This document shows, piece after piece, positions 43,741-55,749 of a stretch of 64,000 nucleotides of DNA. Position 1 is the stretch's first letter; the number at the start of each line of letters is the position of its first letter. The stretch is taken from contig NC_065575.1 in assembly GCF_937616625.2 (NCBI RefSeq), positions 8,377,501-8,441,500 of the forward strand. Reading direction: 5' to 3'. Origin of the DNA: Mercurialis annua. Lineage: Eukaryota > Streptophyta > Magnoliopsida > Malpighiales > Euphorbiaceae. Below the pieces are notes generated by a model. That model was not told the origin of the DNA and did no database searches. It saw only the letters and a program-made list of their open reading frames with translations. The translations under genes and the position numbers were made by a program.

Positions 43741-44244
43741 GGTTTAATGTCTTAAAAAACCCCGACCTTTTAGCCCCTTTTCAATCATACCCTGACGTTG
43801 AAAATTTGTCAATTTTACCCTATTTTGAATTTTTGTGTTTCAATTGTACCCTGAAAAATTAAATTAACGTCTTTTTCGTTTGGAAATTTGTTTAAAACAT
43901 TCTCCATGTCTAGCATATATTAATTGTACGTTTTTAAAATTTATTTAAATTTAGTTAAATTAATTAAAAATTTAAGTTAGTGTTAATATGATTATGGGTT
44001 TTAGTTAGTTTTTAAAAATAAAGGATTTATTTCTACTTTTTTGAATAAAAAAGAATTTAATTTCATGTTTAAACTTAGTTAATTCAATGATTTCATCATT
44101 TAAGTTAAAAAATTAACAAAAATTTAAAAATTGGGGTACAATTGAAAACGGAAAATTCAAAAGTGGGTAAAATTGACAAATTTTCAACGTCGGGGTGGAA
44201 TTGAAAAAAGAATTAAAGGTGAGGGTTTTTTGAGTGATTAGGCC
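43741..44244. mobile_element. MULE-type MITE with perfect 9-bp duplication
   Basis: 504 bp; inverted ends of about 120 bp (GGTTTAATGTCTTAAAAAACC / GGGTTTTTTGAGTGATTAGGCC) and a perfect 9-bp duplication TATATTTTT (43732-43740, 44245-44253). Related by terminal sequence to 48408-48788 and to 12950-13658. Confidence 0.87.
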
Positions 44245-44441
44245 TATATTTTTCCATCAATTTAACACTGAAACACGCTAAATATAAAATTTGTAAAATC
44301 AATACAAATTGACGGAATAAAAGTTTTTCTATAATATAAAACCCGATAAAAATTCACAAAATATGCGGTTGTATATTATTCATAAACAACATATAAAATA
44401 AAACACAAACAAACTATTGTTTAAATATTATAGAAACGACA

Positions 44442-45660
44442 CTACAGACCAGTAGTGTCCTCATCGTCTGCCGGTGGTGTGGGTGAAGACGGACGGTCAC
44501 CAGAAAGTAGCTTTGCTATCTCTGAGCGAATCTGCTCGTCGATTCCCTCTTTGACCATACACATCTTAGCAAGGACTCGATCTTCTATCTCACGGACTCT
44601 GCTTTCTAACTTTTCCTGCATCTCTGTGTGCACCTCAGCACGGATTCGCTCCTCCATCTCCTATTGTGACGTCGAGCTGCTGCCCCAACGAGAATTATGG
44701 CTGCATGATGCGATAAAGGATGAGACAACTGACTCGATCTCGTAGATTTGCTACTTCTTCACCCCTTCAAGAGCGAGAAACAACTAATTCTGATCAACGG
44801 GTGTTGAAGATTTACTCCCCTCTTTGGGATTCAACGTTGAACTCCTCATTAAAACGTTCCTACAAAAGATCGATGAAATACTTAATTAGTATAATTTGAT
44901 AAAATTACACAACATAATATTAGTTGAACTCTAAATTTTTAATGGCAATCTGGCAGTATTTCCTAGGTAGTATGAGCATCACTCATTTTTTAGGAAAAAC
45001 CTACAAACATAAATACATTTACATCCATATCCAACCATACACCACTAAACATATATACATTTTAATTATTATTACTAAAAGAGATATAAAATTATATTTT
45101 TAAATCGCATTAATTGAACTCTAAGTTCCTAATAAAAATCTGATAGCATTTTCTCTATAATATAGGCATCATCCAATTTTCAGGGAAATCTGGCAAACAT
45201 ATTTTTATTTACATCCACATCCAACCATATACTACCATATATATATATATATATATATAAAAATTATTATTACTTAAAAATTATAAAATTATATTTTTAA
45301 ATTGCATTATAAGTTATGATTTACTTACAATCATAGTTTTGGATCTCTGATCAACAAATATCATCCAATCAACCTTAGTCATATGCATTTGGATAACCAA
45401 CTCTGGATAAGTTAGTTCACGGCTGATCTCCTTAGCCTAAGAGACAAATAGTAAATTTTTAGTTAAAAGAAACAAAAAGAAAATAACAAAAATATATTTA
45501 ATAAACATTTTAAAATGTACCATCCTTGTGCTTCAAGCCCGAACGAGATTCTCCGGTATGGTGCACTAGTCCGGTTCCGGGTCCGCACGGCTCGGTGAGT
45601 CGATTAGTGCGGGTCGTGTCTGACTTCTTTTCTGCTTCTGCAATCCTGCATTCTGCATTC
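44442..45660 (-). pseudogene. Plant transposase (Ptta / En-Spm type) C-terminal remnant
   Basis: Minus strand pieces in order: RTNRLTEPCGPGTGLVHHTG near 45580 (aligning with the NR..L..PHTTG pattern of transposase_24), ELTYPELVIQMHM and WMIFVDQRSKTM near 45380, then a coiled, charged end EERIRAEVHTEMQEKLESRV and a stop at 44442. This is the tail of a CACTA-associated transposase_24 protein, with introns or decay between the pieces. No CACTA termini were found nearby. Confidence 0.6.
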
Positions 45661-46319
45661 TAGGCCGCCCACAGCTCATCGCTAACTGAGTTTGTCTTGC
45701 TTATCAGTAATTTAATTGAAAAAAAAATTACATCATTAGATGAGTTATTAAATTAAATGCCAAGTGAAAAAATTAAGTGCCCCATTACAAATTTGTATCC
45801 TCACACTCTCGCTTTACGGAGAGTGGACTTCACTTTTCAATTTCCATCAAATAGGGGATTTATTATAGCTATATTTTGTAGTATAACGACTAAGTAACAA
45901 AAATAAATTAAAAATGAACTAAATAAAATTCAAAAATTAGATGGACCTATGGATAAGTTCTACCTTTAAAGATAAAGAATATTTATTTCATTACTATCCA
46001 TCACGTAAGCATGAAATTTCATCACTCGGTGACGTTGAAATTTCAGCTCTCATGTCTAGATTATAATATTGATTTGCTATATCCGAATTAAAATAATTTG
46101 AGTTCGGAAATATTAAAAGTGAGTATGAGAAATTTTGGTGATTTTGAAAATTTGGTAAAAAATTAAAAATGAACATTTATTGTGGAAACATATATTTATA
46201 TATTTGTATTAGGAAAAAAATAAAAAAAAAGAGTTAGAAATTTAACTGATTGGAATTTTGTGGTGATGAAAAAAATTTAAATGTGAAGGATGAAAATATT
46301 TTTAATATAATTATCATTC
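45661..46319. other. AT-rich spacer
   Basis: No supportable gene; the AT microsatellite (about 45237-45260) lies just upstream. Nothing else recognisable. Confidence 0.5.
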
Positions 46320-46383
46320 ATATATGGCACATCATTAATGATTCTGGCTCTCTTTGGGGAAAATGGATTGCTGATAATCTATA

Positions 46384-46917
46384 TCTATACTATATATAAA
46401 AGCACGGATAGGGGGGGACAAGCAAATTTACTGAATAATCCTTTTCAATTTACTACTAAATAAAGGTTATATAATCAGTAACTAATTAGTTATTTAATTA
46501 ATCACTATTGTAATTAAAGTCCTAATTATAATAGGTAGCTAAATTATCTCCAATTTAATTTTTAGTATGTAAAAAATAACTAAATTTTCTCCAAATTAGT
46601 AGGAATACCTATCTTTTAGTTTGGTTGAACTATAAAATTAAAATATTGTATTTGGTCAATATATTATTAATTAAATTTCTATCTTATATTTTTAAAGATA
46701 TTATTAATAAAATTAAGTTAATTATTTAATTATGGTTATTATAAAACCAAAAAAAGAATAAATTTAGTATGAAAAAAAATTTAATAACCGAATATATTAT
46801 ATTTACTTTTACTGTTAATTATAAATAAAAAATTGATATAATTATAATAAATTTACTAATATGTATATTGAGGAGTTACGTTACGAGCCACGTGCATAGC
46901 ACGTAATGCGAAACTAG
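46384..46917 (+). mobile_element. Non-autonomous Helitron with exactly defined ends
   Basis: Starts TCTATACTATATATAAAAGC and ends with the hairpin ACGTGCATAGCACGT (46890-46904) then AATGCGAAACTAG; host bases are A before and T after, with no target duplication. Both ends fit Helitron rules. Removing it restores an open LINE frame across the site (ADNLYKIKRGSFW). 534 bp, no ORF. Confidence 0.93.
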
Positions 46918-47112
46918 TAAGATCAAAAGAGGTAGTTTCTGGAGTGCTAAAGCCAACAATGATTCTAGTTGGATTTGGAGGGGCCTCCTCAGAATCAGAA
47001 CTGATATCAAGAAGCTAATAGAGTACAAAGTTGGGAATAGTGTTTAAACAAACTTTTGGAATGACCCCTGGATCCATGGGTGTTCATTAACTGAAAAATT
47101 CCCAGAGTTAAG

Positions 47113-47850
47113 ATGAAAGACTCAAATGTCCCTAAAAACTCCATTGTAGCTGACATGTGGAGAAATGGCAATTGGACTTTCCCTGATCCAATTGATTCGT
47201 ACACGTATGAAGCTTGGGACTATATTAAAGATAATTTCCATCTGAATAGTAGTCCTGATGAGGTCAAGTGGCTGGTAGCTGACAACAACAAGTTTTATAT
47301 CTATAAGGCTTGGAAGGAATTAAGAAGTGAATCCAACCAAGTGAGGTGGTACAAGCTAGTCTGGAATAAGAACACTGTGCCAAGATTTAGCTTCCTTCTC
47401 TGGCTAGCCATGAAGAGAAGAATGAACACTAAAAGCAGATTAGTCAAGTGGGGAGTAGTTCCTGATGATAAGTGTGTCTTATGCCAGAATGACAAAGAAA
47501 CTATTGATCACTGCCTGTATGAATGTTGCTTTGTGAGAAAGATATGGGACAAGTTACTTCCTATCTGTGGTTGTAATGAGAATATCAACACATGGAGAAG
47601 GATAATCAGCTGGTTCTGTATAAAAGCCTCAGGCAAGAATGCTTATGCTGTTCTGAGAAGACTTATTCTCTCTTCTACAGTTTATTATGTCTGGACTGCA
47701 AGGAATAAGAAGATCTTTGAGAAAGAAGACCCAGTTGTTGATCACATTATCAGTAATGTGAAGAATGTTGTGCTAGCAAAGATAAACCAGGTGAATGACA
47801 ATTCCCCAATTTTTGATGCCATCTGCAGATTACAAAGAGTATCCCTCTAA
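47113..47850 (+). pseudogene. LINE ORF2 C-terminal open frame
   Basis: 245 codons covering the zf-RVT zinc-binding region of a LINE reverse transcriptase (CVLCQNDKETIDHCLYECCF) and the following Trp-rich tail. No RT catalytic motif is present. Part of the truncated LINE 46320-48188. Confidence 0.8.
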
Positions 47851-48407
47851 GACTGTCAGTATAGAGTCTTCTGTCTTTAAATATGTATTCTGGTTGCTTG
47901 CTGATCTAAGTCCCCTGAGGCTTTTGTAGCAGGGTGGCTTGGATTTGTTCTTGGTTCCTAGTTGTTTGCTGATCTTAGTCCTCTGAGGCTTTTGAAACAA
48001 GGTGACTTGGATCTATTCTTGGGCAGGAGGAGATTGCTTTGAGGCTTTTCTAACAAAGCTTCTTCTCCTTGCCTTGCTTTTTAGCCCTCTGTGTTTGCTG
48101 TTCAGAGTTTGGCTTTAGTTTTGCTGTGTTTTCTCTTGTTTAATTTTAATTAAATAAGCTTTTTTTGGTTGTTTTTCACCAAAAAAAATGACAATTACAT
48201 TTTTAGATATTTAAAGTGAAAAGATATATTTCTTTTAAAAAATAACAATTGAAAATTGAGGTTTAGCTAGAGGGAAATTGATCAAATAAAATTTAACTTA
48301 TTTAGTATTTATGGAAGAAAAAAAAAACAACAAACAATGGTAATATCTTTGCTCAATTTACCGTTGCACATGTTTGTCCTTCCTGTTTTTGAAAAAAAGA
48401 AAAAGAG

Positions 48408-48788
48408 AGCTTAATTACTTAAAAACCACCCACCTTATAACTTTTTTTTATTTATACCATGACTTAGAAAAAATTTCAATTGTATCCTATTTTTGATTTT
48501 TATGTTTCATCTCTACCCTAATGAGTTGAATTGACCTATTTTCTTTTGAAAAAGAGTTTAAATTAGTTTTTAATTTTTAACCTATATTCTAATAAAACGT
48601 TAATGTTAATCATTTATGTATTTTGTTTTTAATATTTTCATCTTTAAATTAATTAAATAATCAAAAAATTTACTCTTAGAGTACAAATGAAACATAAAAA
48701 TCAAAAATAGAGTACAATTGAAAATTTTCCTAAGTCGTGGTATAAATAAAGAAAATTATAAAATGAGTGGTTTTTAAGTAATTAAGCC
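48408..48788. mobile_element. MULE-like MITE, relative of 43741-44244
   Basis: Ends (G)GCTTAATTACTTAAAAACC and GGTTTTTAAGTAATTAAGCC, inverted over more than 100 bp. Target duplication is not clear because both flanks are A-rich. Confidence 0.7.
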
Positions 48789-48908
48789 AAAAAAAATTAT
48801 AGCATTACCACTGAGCAGTTGGTGCAGACCAACACCGCTCAATGGTCGTTGAGCACTTCCTAACGGAAGTCAACAATTGAGCATTTATTGAACATCAACT
48901 AATTGGCA

Positions 48909-49754
48909 AATAAAGGATCGGTTCACCCCTTCAACTTAGCACGAAATATCAAATAAGTCAATTTTAAGTGTTTTTGAACAAACGAATCTCCAAATTTGAC
49001 AAAAAAAGATCACATCACACCTCACTCAGAGAGTGAAACACACTCTCCGGATTTGAATGGTAAAAAGATCAAAATAATATTTAATATTTCTTTTATTTTC
49101 TTATTTAATATTTAATGACTTTTAAATTTTAATTTTATCCTTTTTAATTTAAAACTTCAAAAATCAATTTATCTTTTAATTAAAAATTAGGGACCAAATT
49201 TTTTTTTTCTCCCTTCTTCCTCCCCACTTTCACTTCCCTTCCACCATTTCTTCCATTTTCTCCCTTTTTCTCATTTTTTTTGTCCCCTTCCACCGATTCC
49301 TTCCCGCCGGCGCGTCTCAGTGACCTGAAAACGGACCGCCCTCGGTATGTTCTCGGTCCGATGGCCGGCTATTTTCGGTGGCTATTTGTGGTGGCTATTT
49401 ACGGTGGCTAGCGGCTATTTCCGGCGGTGGCAAGGGTTTCTGGTGGCGGCACTGTTGATTAGTTTTAGATAATCAATTAGAATAATTAGGTTTAATTAGA
49501 ATTTTAATTAGGTTCAGTTAGTAATAAATTAGGTTCAATTAGTATTAAATTAGAATTAATTAGGATTGTTTTTTTTAATTATATCACCCACTCTCTTTTT
49601 GTGTGTCAGAATGGTGAATTTGATTCAATTTGGTAAATTGCGGGTTAAATTGATCCGGTTTTGCTAAGTTGTGGGTCTGTTTGATCCAGTTTCGTCCAAA
49701 ATGATTCATTTAATATTTCGTGTCAAGTTGAGGGGGTGAATTGATTTTTTATTC
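48909..49754. mobile_element. MULE-type element with 11-bp duplication and captured-looking GC core
   Basis: Flanked by a perfect 11-bp direct repeat ACTAATTGGCA (48898-48908 and 49755-49765). Inverted ends AATAAAGGATCGGTTCACCCC and its inverse extend about 60-70 bp with mismatches. The core has a pyrimidine-rich tract (49200-49300) and a GC-rich stretch with repeated GGTGGCTATTT and CCGGCGG, unlike its surroundings. Confidence 0.8.
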
Positions 49755-49765
49755 ACTAATTGGCA

Positions 49766-50225
49766 TTGTGTATGCTCTAATAGAGCGCTATCTACACCAT
49801 TTATTATGTCCATTATTTAAATATATATTCTCTCTGCTTTTATTTAGTTGTTTATTTAATTAAATAAATTTATCTATAATTAGTTGTCTATTTAGAATTT
49901 CAAAGATAATATTAGCTATTATTTTCCAAATCTATCCCTTCTTAATAAATGACTCTATAACTCAGTTTTTTTTTATAATTACTTTGTAACTCAATTTACA
50001 AAATATTTATTACATATTTGGATTATATTAATAATTATTTTTATAATTTAAAATAAAAATTCCATTTTTTTAATATGTATAATTTTAGCTAAATGGACAA
50101 CTAAATAAAAACGAAAGGAGTAGTCATTTTCCAATATAAATTTTCCAATTTTCTGCCGCTTATAACCCAAAGAACACCAACTAATCCATCTAAAACTTTC
50201 CTCCAAATGCTTCTCTTCTCTCCTA
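49766..50225 (+). promoter_or_regulatory. Upstream region of LRK10L gene 3
   Basis: 460 bp between the MULE element and the gene 3 ATG. AT-rich with CCAATATAAATTTTCC near 50132 as the only promoter-like phrase; weak. Confidence 0.35.
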
Positions 50226-50897
50226 ATGGATCTTACACCAAAGTATATTCTCATCTATCTCACTCTTCTCTTCTTCACATATTCACCAAACTATTCTTCA
50301 TCATTAGATCCAAAATTCCAAGCTTGTGAACCAAAATCCTGTGGCCAAGGTCCTCTCATAAGCTACCCTTTTCGCTTGCCTCACGTTCAAGAACCCTTCT
50401 GTGGCTACCCGAATTTCGATATCACTTGCAATGATGATCACCACCCGGTACTTAAAATCTCGTACGAAGATTATATAATCAAAGACATATTTTATCTGAA
50501 TCAGTCTTTCTTGGTAGCCACGGCATCTGTTTATGATGAACAGAATACATGTCCTACTCCTCTGCATAATGTGACACTTGATCGAACTCCGTTTAATATT
50601 AGCTCCGGTCATATCGACTTTTCTTTCTTGTATAACTGTACTTCCAAGCCTGAAGACTACCCTTCGTACCCGATTGATTGTGCTGCTACTAGCAATAAAT
50701 CTCTTGTTTCTTTTGCTGGGTTTCATGTTGAAGAGTTAGGGAATTTGTATACTTATTCTTCGTGTCACTACGTTGTTAATGCGCCTTTGCATACCCTCGG
50801 CGATCCTGCTTTCGATGATAAGCTGTTTACGATGAATTATACTGAAATCCTGAAGACGGGTTTCGTCTTGAATTGGACTGCACAGAATTGCAGTACT
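50226..50897 (+). pseudogene. LRK10L gene 3, exon 1 first part: ectodomain broken by a copia insertion
   Basis: 224 codons: signal peptide about residues 1-26 (YILIYLTLLFFTYS), GUB_WAK_bind from CEPKSCGQGPLISYPFRL with FCGYPNFDITC, several N-glycosylation sites (NQS, NVT, NIS, NCT), and the WAK_assoc start up to TAQNCST. The copia LTR then reads a stop at once (50903). The remainder of the exon is at 54422-54512. With the insertion and one GTACT removed the exon is 763 nt, phase 1 like genes 1 and 2. Confidence 0.9.
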
Positions 50898-51229
50898 TGT
50901 TAGTTTTAGAAGGACTAAACTGAACAACTTTCTTTTATTAATACTAAAGAGTAATTAGTACAATTCACTCTTGCACTTTTTCCACTCTCACTCTCAACAC
51001 TCACGTCACTCACACTTTGCACACACACTCACTTATTTCTTTCTCTCTTTTTCATATATACAAAGTTGAGGGATCATCATATATATATAGCCATCATATG
51101 GCGGTGATGACAATACTCTAGGACTTTCTTGATTGGTCATTTTCTAGATATTAGTAGCACTAAATTCTAGAAGTAGGAGTTCCTAGATAATTCTAGAAAA
51201 GTTTGGAGAGTTGTTGTTGACTTTTAACA
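50898..51229 (-). repeat. Copia-1 left (3') LTR
   Basis: 332 bp; on the minus strand contains a TATATATATA promoter-like stretch near 51085. Identical to 54085-54416 by eye. Confidence 0.92.
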
Positions 51230-51264
51230 CTCCCCCTCAACAACTACTCTCTTAGAGTGTTTCT

Positions 51265-53262
51265 CTACTTACCGAACCAAGTCGCCTTTTGAATTCCAGT
51301 GTTCACGTATTTCATTTTTAATTTTTTGTGCCAGGCGTCTCCAAATGTTACCGGCTCCTTCATACTGTCACGTTCGACAAGTGCTATATTAGCATATTTA
51401 GGATTCGGCTTCCTCTGCCTCTCGCTTCTTCTAAGTTGTATCTCATGTTCTATTGGAATTTCTTCTTGAATCTCGTCTTCAAGTTGGCTTGGTCTTTCTT
51501 CTTCCGGTGTTCGTCTATATACTCCTGTGCGCCATGGAGATTTAGCCCTTCTCGGGGATTGACTTCTTCTATTTTCTTCACTTGACTCCACTTCTCGAGT
51601 ACTCTGCTCGATTACCTTGTCTTCTTGAGACTTTTCTTGTAGTCTCTCTTCTATCTCTTTTGAGTCAGGAAGAACAATTCCTTGAGAAGACCACCACGAG
51701 GAAGTTTCATCGAATACTACATTTCTCGAAGTATAACATTTTCCTGTACTTGGATCACAACACCTCCACCCTTTTCTTTCATTGTCATAACCCACAAATA
51801 TGCACTTCAACGCCTTCTTATCGAATTTGCTCCGCAAATGATCTGGCACGAATACATAACACACACATCCGAAAACTCGAAAGTGACTTACAGTGGGTTT
51901 TATATTCTTCAACTTCTCATAGGGTGAAACAGATCCAATCGGTACTTGTGGTAGTCTATTGATCACGTGAGCAGCTGTCTTCATACACTCTGCCCAAAAC
52001 CGAGGTGGAACATTCTTCGCGTGTAACATGCTTCTACATGTTTCCGCTAGATGTCTATTCTTTCTTTCCGCCACTCCATTTTGTTGTGGAGTATTTGGAC
52101 AGGTCAACTGACGTTTGATCTTGCAATCTTGCAGATATTTTGAAAACTCACGTGATGTATATTCTCCCCCGTTGTCAGTACGCAGACACCGAATTCTTTT
52201 ACCAATTTCTTTTTCTACCGTCTCTTTAAACTCAATAAATTTTCGTAATGCCTCCGATTTTTCTTTCATAAAGTAAACCCAAACATACCTTGATACATCA
52301 TCGATGAAAGTAATCATGTACCGAAAGCCACTAATTGATGGATGCTTCACTGGTCCAAACACATCTGAATGGACTAGCTCGAGCGGCTCTTTCGCTCTAT
52401 ACTCGGAATCCTCATATGGTAACTGGTGCGCTTTCCCGAACTGGCAGCCAGCACATACAGTGTCTTCTCGAACATTTAGTTGAGGAAGTCCCCTGAGTAT
52501 AGACTTCTGCATCATCACCTTCAACTTGTGATAATTCACGTGTCCTAGGCGTGCATGCCACAAGTCAGCCGTCTCATTTTTCCTCATCTTGTCTGCGTAT
52601 GCCGTTTGAGCAGACATCACGTAGACAGAATTTAGCCTTCGTCCCTCCATCAATGGCTTATTTGGTAATCTCAAATTTTGATACACCTTCACATCTTTGG
52701 GTCCGAACACCACATAGTTTCCCGAAGATGTGAGTTTCGACACTGATATTAAATTCTTCTTCATCCCTGGTACATGAAGCACATTTTCCAATGGTACTTC
52801 TTTGGAGCTGTATCGAGGCACTACCATTGTCTTACCGACGTGAGTGATAGGTAGCTTCGAGTCATTTGCAGTAACTACGACTCGTTCTCCTTTATACTCC
52901 GACATGCTTAAAAATTTCTTTTTATCTCCACTCATATGATTTGAGCATCCGGAGTCTAAAATCCAATCATTATCATAATTAATAATATTATCACTCACCG
53001 CAGCAGATGCTTGAAAATCTAACTCCTCCTCGGTCTCCACCTGTGGGTGTGTGGATGCCACATTTCCTTCAACTTTTCTATACCAACAGTCGCGAGCATA
53101 GTGACCTCGTTTGCCACAAACGAAACATTGATTATTTGTACGTCGTCTCGTCTCCTCTCGTCGATCATTGTTGGTTTCTCGTTGAGCTCCTCCTTGTTGC
53201 CAGCTCCTTCTTTCTTGTCGTCTTCGCCAATTTTTCTTGTATTGGCGTTCTTCTGTTGTTGG
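51265..53262 (-). CDS. Copia-1 zinc knuckle, protease and integrase, C-terminally deleted
   Basis: Frame open from about 53262 to 51265. In order: basic stretch, [14 protein letters not shown] zinc knuckle near 53090-53130, protease [13 protein letters not shown], pre-integrase zinc HARLGH...CAGC, integrase core [20 protein letters not shown] and [10 protein letters not shown] (D,D,E), then the charged linker [16 protein letters not shown]. After EPVTFGDA it jumps to [13 protein letters not shown], which resembles the end of copia RNase H, and stops. The deletion removed RT and most of RNase H. No nonsense codon inside. Confidence 0.85.
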   Translation of the reverse strand, partial: PTTEERQYKKNWRRRQERRSWQQGGAQRETNNDRREETRRRTNNQCFVCGKRGHYARDCWYRKVEGNVASTHPQVETEEELDFQASAAVSDNIINYDNDWILDSGCSNHMSGDKKKFLSMSEYKGERVVVTANDSKLPITHVGKTMVVPRYSSKEVPLENVLHVPGMKKNLISVSKLTSSGNYVVFGPKDVKVYQNLRLPNKPLMEGRRLNSVYVMSAQTAYADKMRKNETADLWHARLGHVNYHKLKVMMQKSILRGLPQLNVREDTVCAGCQFGKAHQLPYEDSEYRAKEPLELVHSDVFGPVKHPSISGFRYMITFIDDVSRYVWVYFMKEKSEALRKFIEFKETVEKEIGKRIRCLRTDNGGEYTSREFSKYLQDCKIKRQLTCPNTPQQNGVAERKNRHLAETCRSMLHAKNVPPRFWAECMKTAAHVINRLPQVPIGSVSPYEKLKNIKPTVSHFRVFGCVCYVFVPDHLRSKFDKKALKCIFVGYDNERKGWRCCDPSTGKCYTSRNVVFDETSSWWSSQGIVLPDSKEIEERLQEKSQEDKVIEQSTREVESSEENRRSQSPRRAKSPWRTGVYRRTPEEERPSQLEDEIQEEIPIEHEIQLRRSERQRKPNPKYANIALVERDSMKEPVTFGDAWHKKLKMKYVNTGIQKATWFGK

Positions 53263-53920
53263 ATCTCACACTTTGTGGATCCTTACTATTTTTACTACTG
53301 AAGAGGGCTCTCTCCTCTTCTTTAATTGAAGTTTTAGACATTTGCTTGTCTAATTCCTCTTGATTTGCCAAGACATTTTCTAACTCATTCAAAGTTGGTT
53401 CCTTTGACCATCCACGGGTTGCGGTCACAAGAGCATTGAACTCTGGATGTAGCCCGTGAGTGATTATTCTTCGCATTCTTGTCTCCGTAATTTTATTTTC
53501 TGGATCCAACTTTGAAATTTCTTGGCATAAAGATTTAACTTTGGTAAAGTATTGACTTACCGTTAAATCTTGTTGTGATACCGATAGCAACTCATTCTCG
53601 AGTTGTTGGAGCTTGGCATCATTCTTCCGAGTGTATATTCCTGCAAGAGTGTCCCACACCTCTTTTGGCGTTTTCGCATCCTTGACGTGTTGAAGCAGAT
53701 CGTCCTCCACCGATATCGATAAAGCATATAGAGCTTTACCGGCCCTGACCTTCCATTTTTTAAGGTCATCTTGACTTGTCGGGGGTGTCGTTTCACTCCC
53801 TCCGACGATCTCCCAGAGATCTTGACCGAGCAAATAAAATTGCATGCGAATACTCCATGTGCTACAATTACTAGCATTAAGTTTTTCAAGGGGACTCACC
53901 GAGATTGAAAAATCCGCCAT
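53165..53920 (-). CDS. Copia-1 gag (UBN2-type)
   Basis: 251 codons beginning [20 protein letters not shown], with [17 protein letters not shown], a UBN2-like capsid region ([19 protein letters not shown]) and [16 protein letters not shown]. The zinc knuckle lies in the next frame: a one-base shift near 53262 separates gag from the knuckle and pol. In such a recent element this is either a new mutation or the point of frameshifting translation. Confidence 0.82.
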   Translation of the reverse strand: MADFSISVSPLEKLNASNCSTWSIRMQFYLLGQDLWEIVGGSETTPPTSQDDLKKWKVRAGKALYALSISVEDDLLQHVKDAKTPKEVWDTLAGIYTRKNDAKLQQLENELLSVSQQDLTVSQYFTKVKSLCQEISKLDPENKITETRMRRIITHGLHPEFNALVTATRGWSKEPTLNELENVLANQEELDKQMSKTSIKEEERALFSSKNSKDPQSVRSNNRRTPIQEKLAKTTRKKELATRRSSTRNQQ

Positions 53921-54070
53921 ATTTTATTTGGTATTTCTCTAATTAACCAAATCACTTGGTCCCTGACCAATACTCTGCACGGTCCCTGACTGCGTGCTAG
54001 CGGCGTCTCAACGTAACACGATTCCGAATCACTTGCTCGACCTTTCTTTGAACCGGTCCCTGACCGTCCT

Positions 54071-54082
54071 GCTCTGATACCA
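54071..54082 (-). other. Copia-1 primer binding site
   Basis: Minus TGGTATCAGAGC, complementary to initiator Met-tRNA, next to the 5' LTR. Confidence 0.88.
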
Positions 54083-54084
54083 CT

Positions 54085-54416
54085 TGTTAGTTTTAGAAGG
54101 ACTAAACTGAACAACTTTCTTTTATTAATACTAAAGAGTAATTAGTACAATTCACTCTTGCACTTTTTCCACTCTCACTCTCAACACTCACGTCACTCAC
54201 ACTTTGCACACACACTCACTTATTTCTTTCTCTCTTTTTCATATATACAAAGTTGAGGGATCATCATATATATATAGCCATCATATGGCGGTGATGACAA
54301 TACTCTAGGACTTTCTTGATTGGTCATTTTCTAGATATTAGTAGCACTAAATTCTAGAAGTAGGAGTTCCTAGATAATTCTAGAAAAGTTTGGAGAGTTG
54401 TTGTTGACTTTTAACA
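54085..54416 (-). repeat. Copia-1 right (5') LTR
   Basis: 332 bp, TG...CA, outer border at GTACT 54417-54421. Confidence 0.92.
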
Positions 54417-54512
54417 GTACTTGTCAAGGAAGTGGTGGTCGTTGTGGATTTGAGAATAATCAATTTGTTTGTTTTTGCCAGGATAAGCCTCATCTTCTTT
54501 CTTGTTATGATG
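54417..54512 (+). pseudogene. LRK10L gene 3, exon 1 second part
   Basis: Starts with the duplicated GTACT, then continues the WAK_assoc end: CQGSGGRCGFENNQFVCFCQ and a short LLSCYDG tail, ending at donor GTAAAA (54513), phase 1. It lines up with the ends of gene 1 exon 1 and gene 2 exon 1 (GRCG...CLC). Confidence 0.88.
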
Positions 54513-54707
54513 GTAAAATTCTAATTTTTGCATTTCATTTATAGTGCTCTTCATTAGTTCTGAGCTGAAATTTCATTTTAGGATTTTCTGTTCTTATATT
54601 TTCATTAAAAATATGAATTTTCAGCAAGATACTTTTTTCATGATAAAGTGGTTTGTGGTTAAGAAATGATGTACATTGACAGTCAACAATCTAAAGTTAA
54701 GTGGTTC

Positions 54708-55235
54708 TGTTGGAACAATTGCCGGTTGAAACATGAATTTCCGAAAAGGCTGAGTCGCGGACTAGGTCGCTCTCTTTTAGACGTTTCGTGGCTCAGCTCA
54801 GAGGTGCAAAACTGACTATCAACCACGTCGTCCCTAGGATAAAACAGCCAGAAAATACTTCCACTACTGCACTGTGGTAACAGCTCAATAACACTCAGTC
54901 ATATTGCTCAAGAACTGGATAACACAAGACTGTGTTTTCTATAACTCAAAGAAAAAAAACTTAATTTAAAACACAAGACTGTGTTTTCTTTATAACACAA
55001 AATTGTGTTTCTTTAATTAAAAAAAAACTTTTATTTATAACACAAGATTGAGTTTTCTTGAATTTAGAGGAAAAGCTCTAGTTTTTTTTGATTTGTAAAA
55101 CAAATAAGGAGGAAGCCTTAATTTATAGGAAAGTTAGAGAGGACAAACCATTCTTTTTTTCCATGTGGGAAAAAATACAATCTTTAATTTTTTGAATGTT
55201 TCACACATTAGTGTGTTCACACACTAATTTCAACA
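54708..55235 (-). repeat. Copia-2 left (3') LTR
   Basis: Contains repeated AACACAAGACTGTGTTTTC units; longer than the right copy by insertions near 55040 and 55140. Confidence 0.85.
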
Positions 55236-55749
55236 ATCCCCCACTTGAAAATTAAAAAATATTTCTCGAGCAATTTCCGAAACAATAAGATTGTGCATAA
55301 ACAAAAGTATCTTGCGATTTGAACTTTTGCGTAGTGAGTAAGATTCTGATTCAACAAGAGTGACTCGTAGTCTTGAACTCTATCTCGGACATGAAACCAC
55401 ACACAACCTTTTTATGAGTGTATTCAAAAGCCCGTGCGTTTATGGCCATGCACGTCTATCCCAGTTTAGTGAACGCTCTAGAAATTTTGCCTCAAATTTC
55501 ATAGGAAGCGGCCCCACTTCCACATTCACAAAGGTGAAGCTATCAAGAGTACTCCTATAGCTAGGTACTCCACTCCATATGGAGTATAGACTTCATTAAG
55601 AGATTCTATTAACTCATCCTCTTCTCGCTTTAGGAATCATGCATTAATTTTGCATGTTCTGGCTCATATCATTCATAACTTGTTATTACCCATTGAACCT
55701 ATTTCTTGGGATCTCCAGTCAGTTAGGTCGGGTTACCATTATGGATGAT

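Larger units (their letters stand above)
46320..48188 (+). mobile_element. 5'-truncated LINE, ORF2 C-terminal part, split by a Helitron
   Basis: The coding part begins near 46320 (IWHIINDSGSLWGKWIADN), is interrupted at 46383/46384 by a 534-bp Helitron, and resumes at 46918. It continues with SFWSAKANNDSSWIW, VRWYKLVWNKNTVPRFSFLL, a zf-RVT cysteine/histidine set (CVLCQNDKETIDHCLYEC) and a stop near 47850. A 3' UTR with repeated GAGGCTTTT phrases runs to an A-run at 48180-48188. One stop (near 47047) interrupts the frame. Target duplications were not found. Confidence 0.82.
50898..54416 (-). mobile_element. Young Ty1/copia deletion derivative in gene 3 exon 1
   Basis: Two 332-bp LTRs (50898-51229 and 54085-54416; TGTTAG...TTAACA) appear identical base for base, with a perfect GTACT duplication (50893-50897 and 54417-54421). 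The primer site at 54071-54082 (minus TGGTATCAGAGC, initiator-Met type) and a polypurine tract at 51230-51240 are intact. It encodes gag, protease and integrase, but reverse transcriptase and almost all RNase H are missing. Identical LTRs mean a recent insertion, so it was probably mobilised by another element's enzymes. Confidence 0.93.

Noticed and set aside
42592..50903. Genes 2 and 3 as one gene with two ectodomains in a single protein
   Set aside because: Gene 3 exon 1 has its own ATG and signal peptide and no visible acceptor in phase at its start, so direct joining of the two ectodomain exons is not supported.
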